DNA of 64,000 nucleotides from Roseibaca calidilacus. Its GTDB lineage: Bacteria > Pseudomonadota > Alphaproteobacteria > Rhodobacterales > Rhodobacteraceae. Below, piece by piece: positions 50,060 through 59,871 of the stretch. The position numbers were made by a program, and so were the translations under genes. Location: contig NZ_FBYC01000003.1 of NCBI RefSeq assembly GCF_001517585.1, positions 49,350 through 113,349 on the forward strand, read 5' to 3'. Below the pieces are notes generated by a model that saw only the letters and a program-made list of their open reading frames with translations, was not told the origin of the DNA and did no database searches. Each line of letters begins with the position of its first letter. Position 1 is the stretch's first letter.

Positions 50060-51476
50060 CGTGCGCCTCCCATGATGTCGGCAGGCTGACAGCGATGCGC
50101 GTTTCGCCGTTTTCATGCACATGATTGATAGCGCCACCCAGATTTCTTGCGAGGTCGCGGACCAGGCGCAACCCGACGCCGCCTCCGGGCGACAGGGGGC
50201 CGTCATCAAGCAGACGGTCCAACGCGGGTTTCGGCATGGCGGGCCCGGTATTCGTAACCTGGAGGATCAGGGTGCCGCCCTTTGCACAAGCGATCAGCCC
50301 GACGCGCCCGGATTGGCCAGCCGCCGCGCAGGCGTTCAAGAGCAGGTTGAGCGCGATCTGTCGCACGGGTCCTGCGGGGACGCAGCACCCTGTGACCGCC
50401 GATGGGTCGACGGACCACTCAAGGTCCAAGGCAAGCCGCGACACCTCGGGCTGGATAAGCAGCTTGATGTCCTCGAAATCATCGGGGGTCAGCATACGGG
50501 TTTCGGGGTCCATGCGGTTCTGGTCGAGCGTCGCCCGCGTGACATCCCGCAAATGGCGCAAGCCGCGGTCGAGCAGGTCCGCTGATTGTCGCACCACCTC
50601 GGGACGGTCGGCAAAGCTGCGGATCGTGTCCGTCGCATTCAGAAGCCCGCCCAGCGGGTTGTTGATCTCGTGCGCCAGTGATGATGACAGACGGCCAAGC
50701 GCGACGAACCGTTCGCGTTCTGCAAGGCGCCTTTCTGCCTCAGCTTTGGCCGCCACTGCGCCAACCATCGAATTGTAGGTGCGCGCCAGCCTTGAGATTT
50801 CGCCATCGCCCTGCGGGATGTCAGAGGCCGGGATGGGATGCGGCTCGCCTTGCGTCTCGGTCATCTGGCGGGCCAGCGTCGTGACGGGCTTGAGCATCCA
50901 TCGTATCGCCAGAAAGCCGACTGTCGACAAAAGGCCGATGGCAATAGCATTACCCATGATCAGAAAGAGCAAGGCCTGTCGGCGCTCTGACAATAGGTCG
51001 GAGACATCCAGTTCGGTTGCGATCTGCCCCACCGTGCGCCCCTGATAGGTCAATGGCGCGAGAAGGCTGACAACAGGTGAGGCACCATCTACCGACAGGT
51101 TATCCAGCGCCACCGCATCACCGGCAAGCGCTGCGATATCGCTGTCCATCGGAACGCGCCGGGGGTCGGTCGCCGCCAGCACCCGTCCGCGCTCATCTGC
51201 AACGGCAGTCAGGACCATTCGGCGCCCCTCACCAGCCTGTGCGGCCCGGTCGAGCGTATCGTAGACCTCCCAGATGTCATGCCGCAGCACCAAGGGCCCG
51301 AGGGCGACCGACAACCCCTCGACATGCATCCGCGCCAGTTCCTGAATCCGTGCGTCCTGAACCTGCGCCAGCGACCGCAATACCTGTTGCGAGGCCACTG
51401 TGCCCACAAGAACCATCATTGCCGCTGCAAGAAGCGGCAACTTGATGGAGAGGGGGATGGGGGCAAGCCACTTCAT
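50046..51476 (-). CDS. aioS: Sensor histidine kinase AioS
   Basis: 476 residues. Two membrane segments (LPLLAAAMMVLVGTVASQQVL and LLFLIMGNAIAIGLLSTVGFLAIRW) bound a ~150-residue periplasmic sensor domain; a HAMP linker (MLKPVTTLARQM), dimerisation helix with SSSLAHEINNPLGGLLNATDTI (phosphorylated His) and an ATP-binding domain (QIALNLLLNACAAAG, GGGVGLRLVRDLARNLGG) follow. It reads arsenite-bound AioX and phosphorylates AioR. Three bases after the aioX stop. Confidence 0.95.
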   Translation of the reverse strand: MKWLAPIPLSIKLPLLAAAMMVLVGTVASQQVLRSLAQVQDARIQELARMHVEGLSVALGPLVLRHDIWEVYDTLDRAAQAGEGRRMVLTAVADERGRVLAATDPRRVPMDSDIAALAGDAVALDNLSVDGASPVVSLLAPLTYQGRTVGQIATELDVSDLLSERRQALLFLIMGNAIAIGLLSTVGFLAIRWMLKPVTTLARQMTETQGEPHPIPASDIPQGDGEISRLARTYNSMVGAVAAKAEAERRLAERERFVALGRLSSSLAHEINNPLGGLLNATDTIRSFADRPEVVRQSADLLDRGLRHLRDVTRATLDQNRMDPETRMLTPDDFEDIKLLIQPEVSRLALDLEWSVDPSAVTGCCVPAGPVRQIALNLLLNACAAAGQSGRVGLIACAKGGTLILQVTNTGPAMPKPALDRLLDDGPLSPGGGVGLRLVRDLARNLGGAINHVHENGETRIAVSLPTSWEAHDAEG

Positions 51477-51479
51477 GCT

Positions 51480-52328
51480 TCAGGGCTCCAGATCGGCCAT
51501 GCGGTCCGCGATGCCGTCGAACAGGCCGACTGTCGCGAGCTGGAACCCGTCGAGTAGGAGTGATGTGAGCGCAACTCTGCCTTCCTCTGTCTCGGAGAGG
51601 CTCATCAACGCAGTCTGAAGGGCCCGAACCGGTTCCAAGCCTAGGCTGTCGCGCCGCGCGCAGACCGGAGGAAAGCCTAGCCATTCCGACCGGGCGATCA
51701 CCCGCGTCCGCGACGTGAGTTCTGGCTCGATCACCGAGAGCGCTTCCCAGACATAGCCATCTACGCTGCCCGACCGCACCAAGCCATCTGCAACGGCGCG
51801 CACCACGTTGCGATGGCCGAACGTGAAGATGGACCGGCTGAAAAAGCTATCGACCTGCTCTCCCAACCGATGGAGATCGGTCGCGGTCACAAGGTAGCCA
51901 GAGTTCGAATCCGGGTCGGAAAATGCGTGCGTGCCACCGCGCAGGTCGGTCAGGTTTGCTGCCTCGTCCTCTGTCCCGACAATGAGATAAGACTGATACC
52001 TTGGGCCACCGCGCCACACAGGCACGGCGACAAGATCCAGCAGATCGGCGTGTTGCAGATAGGGATAGCCGCAAAGCCATGCCGCATCGACACTGCGCTC
52101 CAGCAAGAGACCGGTGATTTCTTGATAGGTTCGCCGCTGAACCAGTTCGATCTCGCGCCCCATCCCGCGCGACAAAGCGCGCCGCAGGCCGTCAATGATG
52201 GCTGCATCATTGTCGAGAAAGACCGGGGTCAGTCCAAGGCGAAAGACAGGCTGCGCCGATGCATGACCAGCGATGACGGCAGCAAGGCCCGCTCCGACGA
52301 AAGTGCGTCGACCGATTGAATACTCCAT
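51480..52328 (-). CDS. aioX: Periplasmic arsenite-binding protein AioX
   Basis: 282 residues of the PhnD-like periplasmic binding group. N-terminal export signal (GRRTFVGAGLAAVIAGHASAQ, Tat-like Arg pair). The block DAAWLCGYPYLQ contains C86, equivalent in context to the Cys that is needed for As(III) sensing in Agrobacterium AioX; a second Cys is in PPVCARRD. It delivers the arsenite signal to AioS. The ATG at 52328 is chosen for the signal peptide; the longer frame to 52466 overlaps arsH. Confidence 0.93.
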   Translation of the reverse strand: MEYSIGRRTFVGAGLAAVIAGHASAQPVFRLGLTPVFLDNDAAIIDGLRRALSRGMGREIELVQRRTYQEITGLLLERSVDAAWLCGYPYLQHADLLDLVAVPVWRGGPRYQSYLIVGTEDEAANLTDLRGGTHAFSDPDSNSGYLVTATDLHRLGEQVDSFFSRSIFTFGHRNVVRAVADGLVRSGSVDGYVWEALSVIEPELTSRTRVIARSEWLGFPPVCARRDSLGLEPVRALQTALMSLSETEEGRVALTSLLLDGFQLATVGLFDGIADRMADLEP

Positions 52329-52374
52329 GGTCTCAGGCCCCTCCCCTGGCCGGGAACCAGGTCGCTGCTGCCAA

Positions 52375-53079
52375 TCACAGACCGGATTGATTGACCCGCG
52401 CCGACAGTTGAGCCGCGCTTTCGCGGCGTTCGGAATAGCGATCCACAAGGTAGTCCGCACTGTCACGGGTCAGAAGCGTGAATTTCACAAGCTCCTCCAT
52501 CACATCGACGATGCGGTCGTAATAAGCTGACGGTTTCATGCGGCCAGCTTCGTCGAACTCAAGGAATGCCTTTGCGACCGAGGATTGGTTGGGAATGGTC
52601 AGCATTCGCATCCAGCGCCCGAGCAGCCGCATCTGGTTCACTGCGTTGAAGCTCTGCGATCCGCCCGAGACCTGCATCACTGCCAGTGTCTTTCCCTGCG
52701 TCGGGCGCACGGCGCCCTCGGACAGCGGGATCCAGTCGATCTGCGTCTTCATCAGCCCGGTCATGGCGCCGTGACGTTCCGGGCTTGACCAGACCATGCC
52801 CTCGCTCCAGACCACCAGATCGCGCAGCTCGCGGACTTTTGGGTGGCTCGCATCGACCCCATCATCAACCAGCGGCAGACCGGACGGATGGAAAAACCGC
52901 ACCTCTGCCCCCAGCCGCGTCAGGATGCGCCCAGCCTCTTCTGCAGACAGTCGGCTGAATGAACGAGCCCTGAGCGATCCATAGAGGATCAGAATACGCG
53001 GCGGATGCGCGCTGAGGGCCGGGGGCCGCAGGCGTTCGCGGTCGATGGACCGGAAGTGTTGCTCATCAAGCTGGGGCAT
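52375..53079 (-). CDS. arsH: Organoarsenical oxidase ArsH
   Basis: 234-residue NADPH-dependent FMN protein that oxidises trivalent organoarsenicals to less toxic pentavalent forms. FMN site in [13 protein letters not shown] and the ArsH signature [21 protein letters not shown] are present. The ATG at 53079 gives the usual family length; the open frame reaches 53334 within arsC. Starts 10 bases after arsC. Confidence 0.95.
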   Translation of the reverse strand: MPQLDEQHFRSIDRERLRPPALSAHPPRILILYGSLRARSFSRLSAEEAGRILTRLGAEVRFFHPSGLPLVDDGVDASHPKVRELRDLVVWSEGMVWSSPERHGAMTGLMKTQIDWIPLSEGAVRPTQGKTLAVMQVSGGSQSFNAVNQMRLLGRWMRMLTIPNQSSVAKAFLEFDEAGRMKPSAYYDRIVDVMEELVKFTLLTRDSADYLVDRYSERRESAAQLSARVNQSGL

Positions 53080-53089
53080 TGTCAGGTCG

Positions 53090-53512
53090 TCAGACAATTC
53101 GATTTCCCCGATCATCGATGATGAGCTGCCCGTCTTCCTTCGCAAACGGGCCCGGCGGCAGTGTGTCAAGCACGTCAAGAACGGTTTCGGACGGCCGGCA
53201 CAGCCGAACGCCCTTGCGCGTGCAGACGAAGGGCCGGTTGACCAGGATCGGGTGCTCCACCATCGCAGCGAGGAGAACCTCATTCGGTACATCGGGCGCG
53301 GTAAGTCCCAACGACTCTGCAGGGCTTCGCGCAACGCGCAGTGCCTCCCGGGGGGTCAGGTTGGCCGCAGCGAACAGGCCCAAGAGCTGCGCAGGCGTCC
53401 AACCTGTCTCCAGGTAGTCTATCACCGTTGGCTCGACGCCCGCAGCGCGCAGGATCGCCAAGGTGTTGCGGGATGTCCCGCAGTCCGGATTGTGATAGAT
53501 AACCACACTCAT
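53090..53512 (-). CDS. arsC: Arsenate reductase ArsC (glutaredoxin type)
   Basis: 140 residues of the thioredoxin-fold ArsC family. Catalytic Cys is C11 in [10 protein letters not shown]; the Arg triad positions and the PILVNRPFV segment typical of the family are present. It reduces As(V) to As(III), which Acr3 exports. Its presence beside an arsenite oxidase shows that the host handles both redox states. Start overlaps the acr3 stop (ATGA). Confidence 0.96.
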   Translation of the reverse strand: MSVVIYHNPDCGTSRNTLAILRAAGVEPTVIDYLETGWTPAQLLGLFAAANLTPREALRVARSPAESLGLTAPDVPNEVLLAAMVEHPILVNRPFVCTRKGVRLCRPSETVLDVLDTLPPGPFAKEDGQLIIDDRGNRIV

Positions 53513-54528
53513 GCCGCAAAGCGCTCCCTTGTACGGTTGGCGAACCAGACGAGTGACAGCATCACCGGCACCTCCACCAGAACGCCGACCACCGTCACCA
53601 GCGCCGCACCGGAATTGAGGCCGAAAAGGCCAATCGCGACGGCCACCGCGAGTTCAAAGAAATTCGATGTGCCGATCAGCGCACAGGGCGCGGCCACCTT
53701 ATGCGGGACCTTCCAGCGCCAGGCCCAGAAATAGGCGATGGCGAAAATTCCGTAAGACTGGATCAGGATCGGCGTGGCCAGCAGGACGATCAGGAGCGGG
53801 TTGCCGGTGATGACGCTGCCCTGAAACCCGAACAGCAGCACGACAGTCATCAGCAATCCGAGAACCGAGACAGGCTTGATCCGCGCTGTGAAGGCGGAAA
53901 CGGCCCCCTCTCCACCGCGGCGCATCAATCGGGACCGGGTGACAACGCCCGCCGCCAGCGGCAGAACGACATAGAGGACGACAGACAGAACCAGCGTTTC
54001 CCATGGCACGGCGATATCGGTCACGCCAAGCAGCAGCGCCACGATGGGCGCAAAGGCGAACACCATGATCACATCGTTCAGCGACACCTGAACCAGCGTG
54101 TAATTTGGATCGCCCTTGGTCAGTTGCGACCACACGAACACCATGGCCGTGCACGGCGCAGCGCCCAGCAGGATCAACCCTGCGATATACTGGCCTGCAT
54201 CGGCGGGGTTGATCAGACCCGCAAAGACATGCTCGAAGAACAGGACGCCAAGGGCGGCCATGGTGAAGGGCTTGATCAGCCAGTTCACGACCACTGTGAT
54301 GATCAAGCCCTTGGGGCGCTGGCCCACGCCTTTCAGCGCGCCGATGTCCACGGCGACCATCATCGGGTAGACCATCGCCCAGATCAGGACAGCGACCACC
54401 AGGTTGACCGAAGCGTATTCCAGCGCTGCCAGCGCCGCAAAGAGGCCCGGCATCAGCGACGCCAGCACAATGCCCGCGACGATGCACAGCAATACCCAGA
54501 CAGACAGATAGCGTTCAAAAAGGGACAT
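53509..54528 (-). CDS. acr3: Arsenite efflux transporter Acr3
   Basis: 339 residues, about ten membrane segments. Family hallmark [31 protein letters not shown] carries the Cys essential for As(III) transport; the N-terminal [21 protein letters not shown] and [13 protein letters not shown] also fit. It belongs to the ACR3 group and not to ArsB. Starts three bases after the arsR stop, so both are in one operon. Confidence 0.96.
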   Translation of the reverse strand: MSLFERYLSVWVLLCIVAGIVLASLMPGLFAALAALEYASVNLVVAVLIWAMVYPMMVAVDIGALKGVGQRPKGLIITVVVNWLIKPFTMAALGVLFFEHVFAGLINPADAGQYIAGLILLGAAPCTAMVFVWSQLTKGDPNYTLVQVSLNDVIMVFAFAPIVALLLGVTDIAVPWETLVLSVVLYVVLPLAAGVVTRSRLMRRGGEGAVSAFTARIKPVSVLGLLMTVVLLFGFQGSVITGNPLLIVLLATPILIQSYGIFAIAYFWAWRWKVPHKVAAPCALIGTSNFFELAVAVAIGLFGLNSGAALVTVVGVLVEVPVMLSLVWFANRTRERFAA

Positions 54529-54531
54529 TGA

Positions 54532-54873
54532 TCACCCTTGGGCTTTAGCAGGGGTTACGCAGCAATCGGTTTCGCTGCGAATGACGTCGAGTGCTTCAAT
54601 CAGTGTCGACAGCGGCTGCAAGGCCCCGGGGCTGAGCGAATAGCAGACCCGCGGCGGGTCGATTTGCCCCTCGATGACGCCCGCCTCCTTCAGGATACGA
54701 AGGTGTTCGGAAACCGTGGACTGCGCCAGGCCGACAGCCTCGACAATATCGCCGCCAATACAACCAGGTGTCCGTGCCAGCAGCCGCAATATCCTCAACC
54801 GCGCCGGATGCCCCAGGGCCTTGGCTATCGCCGCCATTCTCATGTCCTCAAGGTCTTGCTGGAGAACCGTCAT
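54532..54873 (-). CDS. arsR: ArsR-family arsenite-responsive repressor
   Basis: 113 residues. Winged helix (KALGHPARLRILRLLARTPG, VEAVGLAQSTVSEHLRILKEAGVIEG). A vicinal Cys pair near the end (ETDCCVTP) plus C in TPGCIGGD resembles the C-terminal As(III) site of the Acidithiobacillus type. The ATG at 54873, with GAGG just upstream, is used in preference to the TTG at 54888. It opens the leftward ars-aio block and should release its operator when arsenite binds. Confidence 0.93.
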   Translation of the reverse strand: MTVLQQDLEDMRMAAIAKALGHPARLRILRLLARTPGCIGGDIVEAVGLAQSTVSEHLRILKEAGVIEGQIDPPRVCYSLSPGALQPLSTLIEALDVIRSETDCCVTPAKAQG

Positions 54874-54895
54874 CTTGGCCTCATTCAAAATCGCC

Positions 54896-54913
54896 TATCG
54901 TCGTTTACCGATA
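54896..54913. promoter_or_regulatory. Candidate ArsR operator
   Basis: Inverted repeat TATCG-n8-CGATA, 22 bases upstream of the arsR start codon, in an AT-richer stretch that suits a promoter overlapping the operator. Autoregulation is expected. Confidence 0.5.
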
Positions 54914-55135
54914 TGCTTTCGCAAATGCCGATGCAAGCAAATTCATGGGCGACTGGGTGGAGGGCTCGACCAAAGGACAGTCAAACCCTGCGGTCTCCGT
55001 CGGAGAGTGCGCTTTCCAGCGCCTGATCCCCTACCGCATCTGCGTTCTCCGGATCATCGTCTTGCACAGCTTGAGCAAAGTCATGAATGGCGTGTCGATC
55101 CTGTGACCCAACCGGTGAGGTCCCGTTCAGTACCG

Positions 55136-56203
55136 TCAGTTTGCCGCACGCCACATCCGATACCGCCCCTGCCCGGTCATCTCGCGGACCAGACCCTTTT
55201 CCTCCATCCAGGCAAGGTTACGCTGGACGGCGGCGCGACTAGCACCGGTCAGAGCCTCGGCCATCGGGGCTGAGACAAGTGGCCATTCGGTCAGAACAGC
55301 GCACAAAGCTGGGGGCGTGCGGCCCGAGAGCGGGCTCATCTCGGTTTCTGCCCGTGCTGACCATGCCTCGATATCGTCAAGGTGCCGCATTGCGGTCAGG
55401 CAGGCGGTCTCCATCCCTTCAAGCCACCGGGCCAGACGGTCAGCGGGTGAGCCGCCAGCGCGCAGCCCCCCTGCCCCACCCATGGCAAGAGGCGCAAAGA
55501 CTGCCCCCTTGCTATCGCTCACCGCGATTCGCGCCGCAGTGACTGCCGCTTCCATTCGATCGCCCTGCTGTCCGAGACCCGCGAGGCTCCAGAGGTGAAA
55601 GCCCATGCAGGCACGGGTGATCGGATGCAGTTCCGCAGCTTGCGCCGTCAGGTCCAGCCAACCGTCTGCGCGATCTGCAAACGGTTCGGCCTCATCGGCG
55701 AGGTTTTCGGGGTCGCGGCGGTCAAGGAAGGCGGAAAGGTCCACCTCCGGTCCCGGACCACCTGTCAGCCGCCGCACCGCCCAACCGACACGCGCTAACG
55801 CGGCGGTGTCGTCCTGCACCCCCGACAGGCGCATGGAGATCCAGAGCGCCAGCCGATCCGGGCCGATGCGGTCACCCGCGAACCAGCTGAGGTCGGCGGC
55901 CTCGATCAGGGCAAGCCTGTGCCGCCATCCTTCCGGGCCGCGCTTAACCCGGTCATCCAGTGCGCCGAGGCGACCGGCCACACGGGCAAGACGCGCGGCA
56001 TGACCCGCCTCTGCTTTCCGCCAATCGTCGAGGACCTCGGCTTCACGCGGTTCGGCCCGTGGTCCGGGCGGCAAATACTCCAGCTCCTCTTCCATGGGGC
56101 CGGGCAGGAACCAAAGATCGTCCTCAGACCGCTGTTCCACCTCCTCAGCGTCGAGAAAGTGAGCATCACATTTACCATAAAAGACAGGGTCTTGGGGCTT
56201 CAT
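55136..56203 (-). CDS. DUF1612/RHE_PE00001-type plasmid protein
   Basis: 355 residues. The N-terminus (DPVFYGKCDAHFLDAEEVEQRSEDDLWFLPGP) and the long helical middle with a C-terminal winged helix (APMAEALTGASRAAVQRNLAWMEEKGLVREMTGQGRYRMW) match a family common on repABC plasmids of rhizobia and Rhodobacterales. Function unknown; a DNA-binding role is likely. It is divergent from the serine recombinase, sharing a 226-base promoter region. Confidence 0.8.
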   Translation of the reverse strand: MKPQDPVFYGKCDAHFLDAEEVEQRSEDDLWFLPGPMEEELEYLPPGPRAEPREAEVLDDWRKAEAGHAARLARVAGRLGALDDRVKRGPEGWRHRLALIEAADLSWFAGDRIGPDRLALWISMRLSGVQDDTAALARVGWAVRRLTGGPGPEVDLSAFLDRRDPENLADEAEPFADRADGWLDLTAQAAELHPITRACMGFHLWSLAGLGQQGDRMEAAVTAARIAVSDSKGAVFAPLAMGGAGGLRAGGSPADRLARWLEGMETACLTAMRHLDDIEAWSARAETEMSPLSGRTPPALCAVLTEWPLVSAPMAEALTGASRAAVQRNLAWMEEKGLVREMTGQGRYRMWRAAN

Positions 56204-56370
56204 ATGTGCAAAATATCTAATTTTTGCACTTTACCCAAGGGTTTTGTCGGAGTGCGCTCACACTCCTTATATAGCACGCGCAGGCGATGGTCGGCGAGGG
56301 CTCTCTGATCGCGCTCACTGTATAGAAACCAAGGGCTTTCCATTGAGCAGGGCCAAAGAAAGCGCCCTTG

Positions 56371-56429
56371 CATTCGTTTACAAACGGTCGTTTATTGACG
56401 GTATATGAAACTGCAAACGGCCTGTTTTG
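56371..56429. promoter_or_regulatory. Palindromes before the recombinase (res-like)
   Basis: Overlapping dyads CGTTT-AC-AAACG (56375-56386) and AAACG-GT-CGTTT (56382-56393), and a related half at 56414-56428 (CAAACGGCCTGTTTT). Repeated CAAACGG cores before a resolvase gene suggest binding subsites for the recombinase, acting as crossover site and autoregulatory operator. Confidence 0.5.
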
Positions 56430-57311
56430 ATGCCCCTGATCGGCTATGCGCGAGTATCGACCGAGGATCAGACCCCCCTGCCCCAGTCGCAGACCCTGAA
56501 ATCCGCAGGCTGCGCCGAGATCCATGAGGAGCAGGCTTCTGGCGGTGATCGTGCGCGGCCTGTGCTGGCGCGGGTGCTGGAACGGATCGGCAAGGGCGAT
56601 ACGCTGGTGGTGGTGCGCATCGACCGGCTTGCGCGGTCGCTGTCGCATCTGCTGGAGGTGATTGAGCGGCTGGAGGCCAAGGGTGCTTTCTTCCGCTCGA
56701 TCCAGGACCCGATCGACACCGCATCCCCGCAAGGCAAGTTCACGCTGCAGGTTCTGGGTGCAGCCGCCGAATTCGAGCGCGCCCTGATCCGCGAACGCAC
56801 CAAGGCTGGGCTTGCCAGCGCGCGCACCAAGGGGCGGGTCGGCGGAAACCCTGGCCTGCGCGCCCGGGATCCGGCTGCGCTACGCAAGGTGCGGCTTGCA
56901 CGACAGGACGGCTACATGGAGCGGCTGAACGAGACTGCCCAGGACTGGGTGCCCCATGTGCGACGGTTGCGCCCCGACTTGGCTTGGGAGGACGTGGTGC
57001 GCATCATCAACGGCCCCTTGCCCGAGGCGCGTCGCTGGACCCAAAGCCGTCTCTTGCGCGCTGTGAAGGCCTATGTCCGCGACGGCTTCCTGTCTGCCGA
57101 GGTGCTGGCCCGCGCCGGGCGCCGCGAAACCGACGACCGCCTGCCCGCCATCGTTGCTGCGATCAAGGGGGCGGATCCCGACATCACGCTTAAGGCGATC
57201 TGCACCCGGCTGGAAGCGATGCGCGAGCGCACGCCCCGCGGGCGGACAAGCTGGCAGCCTTCGTCGGTGAAGATGCTGTTGGAGCGGGCCGAGAAGCTGG
57301 GAATGATTTGA
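56430..57311 (+). CDS. Serine recombinase (resolvase/invertase)
   Basis: 293 residues. Catalytic Ser is in IGYARVSTEDQ (S9), followed by the Arg cluster VVVRIDRLARSLSHLLEV and AAEFERALIRERTKAGLASARTKGRVGG. C-terminal part is longer than in Tn3 resolvases and has two helix-turn-helix-like segments. It probably resolves plasmid multimers or belongs to a lost transposon. ATG at 56430 gives the canonical N-terminus, although no good ribosome site is seen. Confidence 0.9.
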   Translation: MPLIGYARVSTEDQTPLPQSQTLKSAGCAEIHEEQASGGDRARPVLARVLERIGKGDTLVVVRIDRLARSLSHLLEVIERLEAKGAFFRSIQDPIDTASPQGKFTLQVLGAAAEFERALIRERTKAGLASARTKGRVGGNPGLRARDPAALRKVRLARQDGYMERLNETAQDWVPHVRRLRPDLAWEDVVRIINGPLPEARRWTQSRLLRAVKAYVRDGFLSAEVLARAGRRETDDRLPAIVAAIKGADPDITLKAICTRLEAMRERTPRGRTSWQPSSVKMLLERAEKLGMI

Positions 57312-57593
57312 GAGACTCAGATTCGGTCTTTGGAAGCAAAACCACCTATGTGAATCGGGTACATCTTGCGTTTAAGAGATGGCAGCGACACAAGCGCTTG
57401 ACGCTCTGGAGCCACGAAATATGATAAGTCATTGTAAATCAATGATTTCATCGGGTGCCGGCCCACCATTTGAAAAAATCCTTGCCTGTCAAACGCTTTC
57501 CTGACATTTTTGCGGAAGAACGCTAACCATCAGTTTCCGGCGGTTTTGCGTTCCTTCTCAAGATAGACCCGGAAGACGGGCGGCGGGACGGGC

Positions 57594-58781
57594 ATGAACG
57601 AGCAGCGGATCAGAATGGATCAAAAGATCCAAACGATGGCGACACGTCTAAGCAAATCGCTTGATGTGAATATGCGCAAGTCGTTTCTACCTGATGAACG
57701 AAAGGCTCTCAGACGGTTCTCATCCACGGAGGTTGCTCAGATCCTCGGGGTAAGCCAGGATTTTCTGCGGAAGATGTTCTTCGAGGACAAGCTCGATCTC
57801 GGTGACATCGAGACGGATGCCCGCGGCCGCAGGTTCTACACTGCAGAGCAGATCGACATAGCGCGCCACGAAATTGCCCGGTCAAGCACCAAGTTCCAGC
57901 ATATCGTTCCTCGTCGTCGGGAAGGGGAGCATATCCAGATCATTTCGATCGCCAACTTCAAAGGGGGCGCAGGAAAGACGACAACGGCGATCCATTTGGC
58001 CCAAAAGCTCGCCCTTGACGGTTATCGAGTTCTGGCAATCGATCTCGACCCGCAAGCTTCAATGACCACCATGTTCGGTTTCCGGCCGGAAATCGACTTC
58101 CCTGAAGCCGGAACGGTGTACGATGCACTACGATACGAGGACCCTATCCCCTTTAGAGACGTTGTGCGCAAAACGTATTTCCACAACCTCGATCTAGCTG
58201 CGGCCGGCTTGCTGCTCTCTGAGTTCGAGACCGAAACCGCACACGCCCTTCGAAACAATATCAGGCCGCCGTTCTATCAGCGGCTTGCCCTTTGCATTAA
58301 TGAAGTCGAGACAGACTACGACATTGTCGTCATCGACTGCCCACCCCAACTCGGGTTTACCACACTATCAGCTTTGGTAGCGTCGACATCCCTTGTCGTC
58401 ACTGTCATTCCTAGCATGCTTGACGTCGCCTCGATGGCCCAATTCCTGCAGCTCACATCCAGCCTAATGGCAACAATTGCTGATGTGGGCGCATCGCCCG
58501 ACTGGGACTTCATGAGGTTTCTAATCACTCGTTTCGAGCCAAATGACGGCCCCCAAACCCAGATGGCGGCATTCCTACGGACCATGTTCACGGATGACGT
58601 TCTTACACAGCCTTTCCTGAAATCTTCTGCAGTCTCTGACGCTGGGCTCACGCAACAGACACTGTTCGAGATCGCCAGAACGGATTTTCATCGCCAGACG
58701 TACGATCGGGCTATCGAGTCCATCAACGGGGTTGTGGCGGAGGTCGAAGGGCTCATCAAAACGGCATGGGGGCGCAAGTAA
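57594..58781 (+). CDS. repA: Plasmid partition ATPase RepA (ParA)
   Basis: 395 residues. N-terminal helix-turn-helix region (RRFSSTEVAQILGVSQDFLRKMFFED) for autorepression and a ParA ATPase with deviant Walker A NFKGGAGKTTTA near residue 122, VLAIDLDPQASMT and IVVIDCPPQLGF. First gene of a repABC operon; with RepB and parS it segregates the plasmid. The gene, like repB and repC, is AT-richer than the rest, consistent with an independent replicon core. The upstream 282-base spacer holds AT-rich DNA and a degraded parS-like copy at 57533-57548. Confidence 0.96.
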   Translation: MNEQRIRMDQKIQTMATRLSKSLDVNMRKSFLPDERKALRRFSSTEVAQILGVSQDFLRKMFFEDKLDLGDIETDARGRRFYTAEQIDIARHEIARSSTKFQHIVPRRREGEHIQIISIANFKGGAGKTTTAIHLAQKLALDGYRVLAIDLDPQASMTTMFGFRPEIDFPEAGTVYDALRYEDPIPFRDVVRKTYFHNLDLAAAGLLLSEFETETAHALRNNIRPPFYQRLALCINEVETDYDIVVIDCPPQLGFTTLSALVASTSLVVTVIPSMLDVASMAQFLQLTSSLMATIADVGASPDWDFMRFLITRFEPNDGPQTQMAAFLRTMFTDDVLTQPFLKSSAVSDAGLTQQTLFEIARTDFHRQTYDRAIESINGVVAEVEGLIKTAWGRK

Positions 58782-59851
58782 TGGCCCGCAAAGTCACATT
58801 CGACATTCCCGAGGATGAAGAAAAGCAGGAGAACTCGTCGATTTCTCCGACTCGAACCCAGTCACGAGCGCCTGCCCTTTCGGGAATGGCCCGTTCTCTT
58901 CAGGATGCGGCACAATCTTCAATTCAAGAAATCAGTACCGACCTTATTGATGATTCCGAGTTCCAGGATCGTCTGGCCCTGGATGAAGAAGATGACATCA
59001 GGGAACTGGCTGAAAGTATTGACAAGCAGGGACAGCTTATCCCGATACTTCTAAGCCCCGAAGGGGGGCGATACAGGATCATCTATGGGCGCAGGCGATT
59101 AGCTGCCCTTCGACTTATCGGCAAGCCTGCAAAGGCTCTCATCAGAGGCTTGGATGAGGATCAAGCGATTCTTGCACAAGGCCAAGAGAACAGCTTTCGA
59201 AAAGACCTCAGCTGGATTGAAAAAGCCCTGTTTGCACGTTCTCTCATAGAGTCCGGCAAGGATGAGGGGCTGGTCTGTGACGCCCTCAACATCGATCAGA
59301 AAGCCAGAAAAGCCGGTGACAAGCTCACGGGACTTGCTCGCATGAAACAAGTCACTTCCTGTATTCCGACTGAACTCATCCAAAAGATCGGGGCGGCACC
59401 CGGGGTTGGACGGGATCGTTGGTATGCTGCCGCAAAGTCTTATGAGAGCCTTGGCTTCTCTGGAGATGAAGGGTTTCCGGCCGGAAACCGAGAATTCCAT
59501 GATGCTCTCATGGAATCCAGAGGTTCAGGCAAGACCTCCGACGAACGCTTTGCGGTGTTCGAAGGGCTCCTGAAACAGCACAAGCCCCCTGCCCCACCGG
59601 CAATCCAGACAGAACTCGGGATGGTGAAGGTCACCAAGAGAAACGTGATCATCACCGTCAAGAACGGAGATGACGGGCTTCACAAGTGGATCTCTGAGAA
59701 TCCAGAGTCCGCTCTTCTCGCGTTGGCGAATGCGAAGGCTGCTGGTCCCGGACAGAACAATACCCCAGAGAAAATGGAACCCATAGGTAACCCAGTCTCC
59801 GGTAAGGATCAGGATCTTGATGGTCCTGACATAGACGATAACGAAAACTGA
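58781..59851 (+). CDS. repB: Partition protein RepB (ParB)
   Basis: 356 residues. ParB N-terminal box (DDIRELAESIDKQGQLIPILLSPEGGRYRIIYGRRRLAALR) and a helix-turn-helix region (ALNIDQKARKAGDKLTGLARMKQV). It binds the parS palindromes, one of which (59473-59488) is inside its own gene. The ATG at 58781 overlaps the repA stop by one base. The longer frame from 58766 is not needed. Confidence 0.95.
   Translation: MARKVTFDIPEDEEKQENSSISPTRTQSRAPALSGMARSLQDAAQSSIQEISTDLIDDSEFQDRLALDEEDDIRELAESIDKQGQLIPILLSPEGGRYRIIYGRRRLAALRLIGKPAKALIRGLDEDQAILAQGQENSFRKDLSWIEKALFARSLIESGKDEGLVCDALNIDQKARKAGDKLTGLARMKQVTSCIPTELIQKIGAAPGVGRDRWYAAAKSYESLGFSGDEGFPAGNREFHDALMESRGSGKTSDERFAVFEGLLKQHKPPAPPAIQTELGMVKVTKRNVIITVKNGDDGLHKWISENPESALLALANAKAAGPGQNNTPEKMEPIGNPVSGKDQDLDGPDIDDNEN
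59473..59488. promoter_or_regulatory. parS: parS site inside repB
   Basis: Perfect 16-bp palindrome GTTTCCGGCCGGAAAC that fits the repABC parS pattern GTT-N4-GC-N4-AAC. It lies in the coding sequence for FPAGNRE of RepB. Confidence 0.8.
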
Positions 59852-59871
59852 GCAGAAAGGAGGACAGGCCA

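Noticed and set aside
54914..55135. A gene between arsR and the DUF1612-type gene
   Set aside because: Open frames here are short and not protein-like, with no ribosome site; treated as the right edge of the arsenic island.
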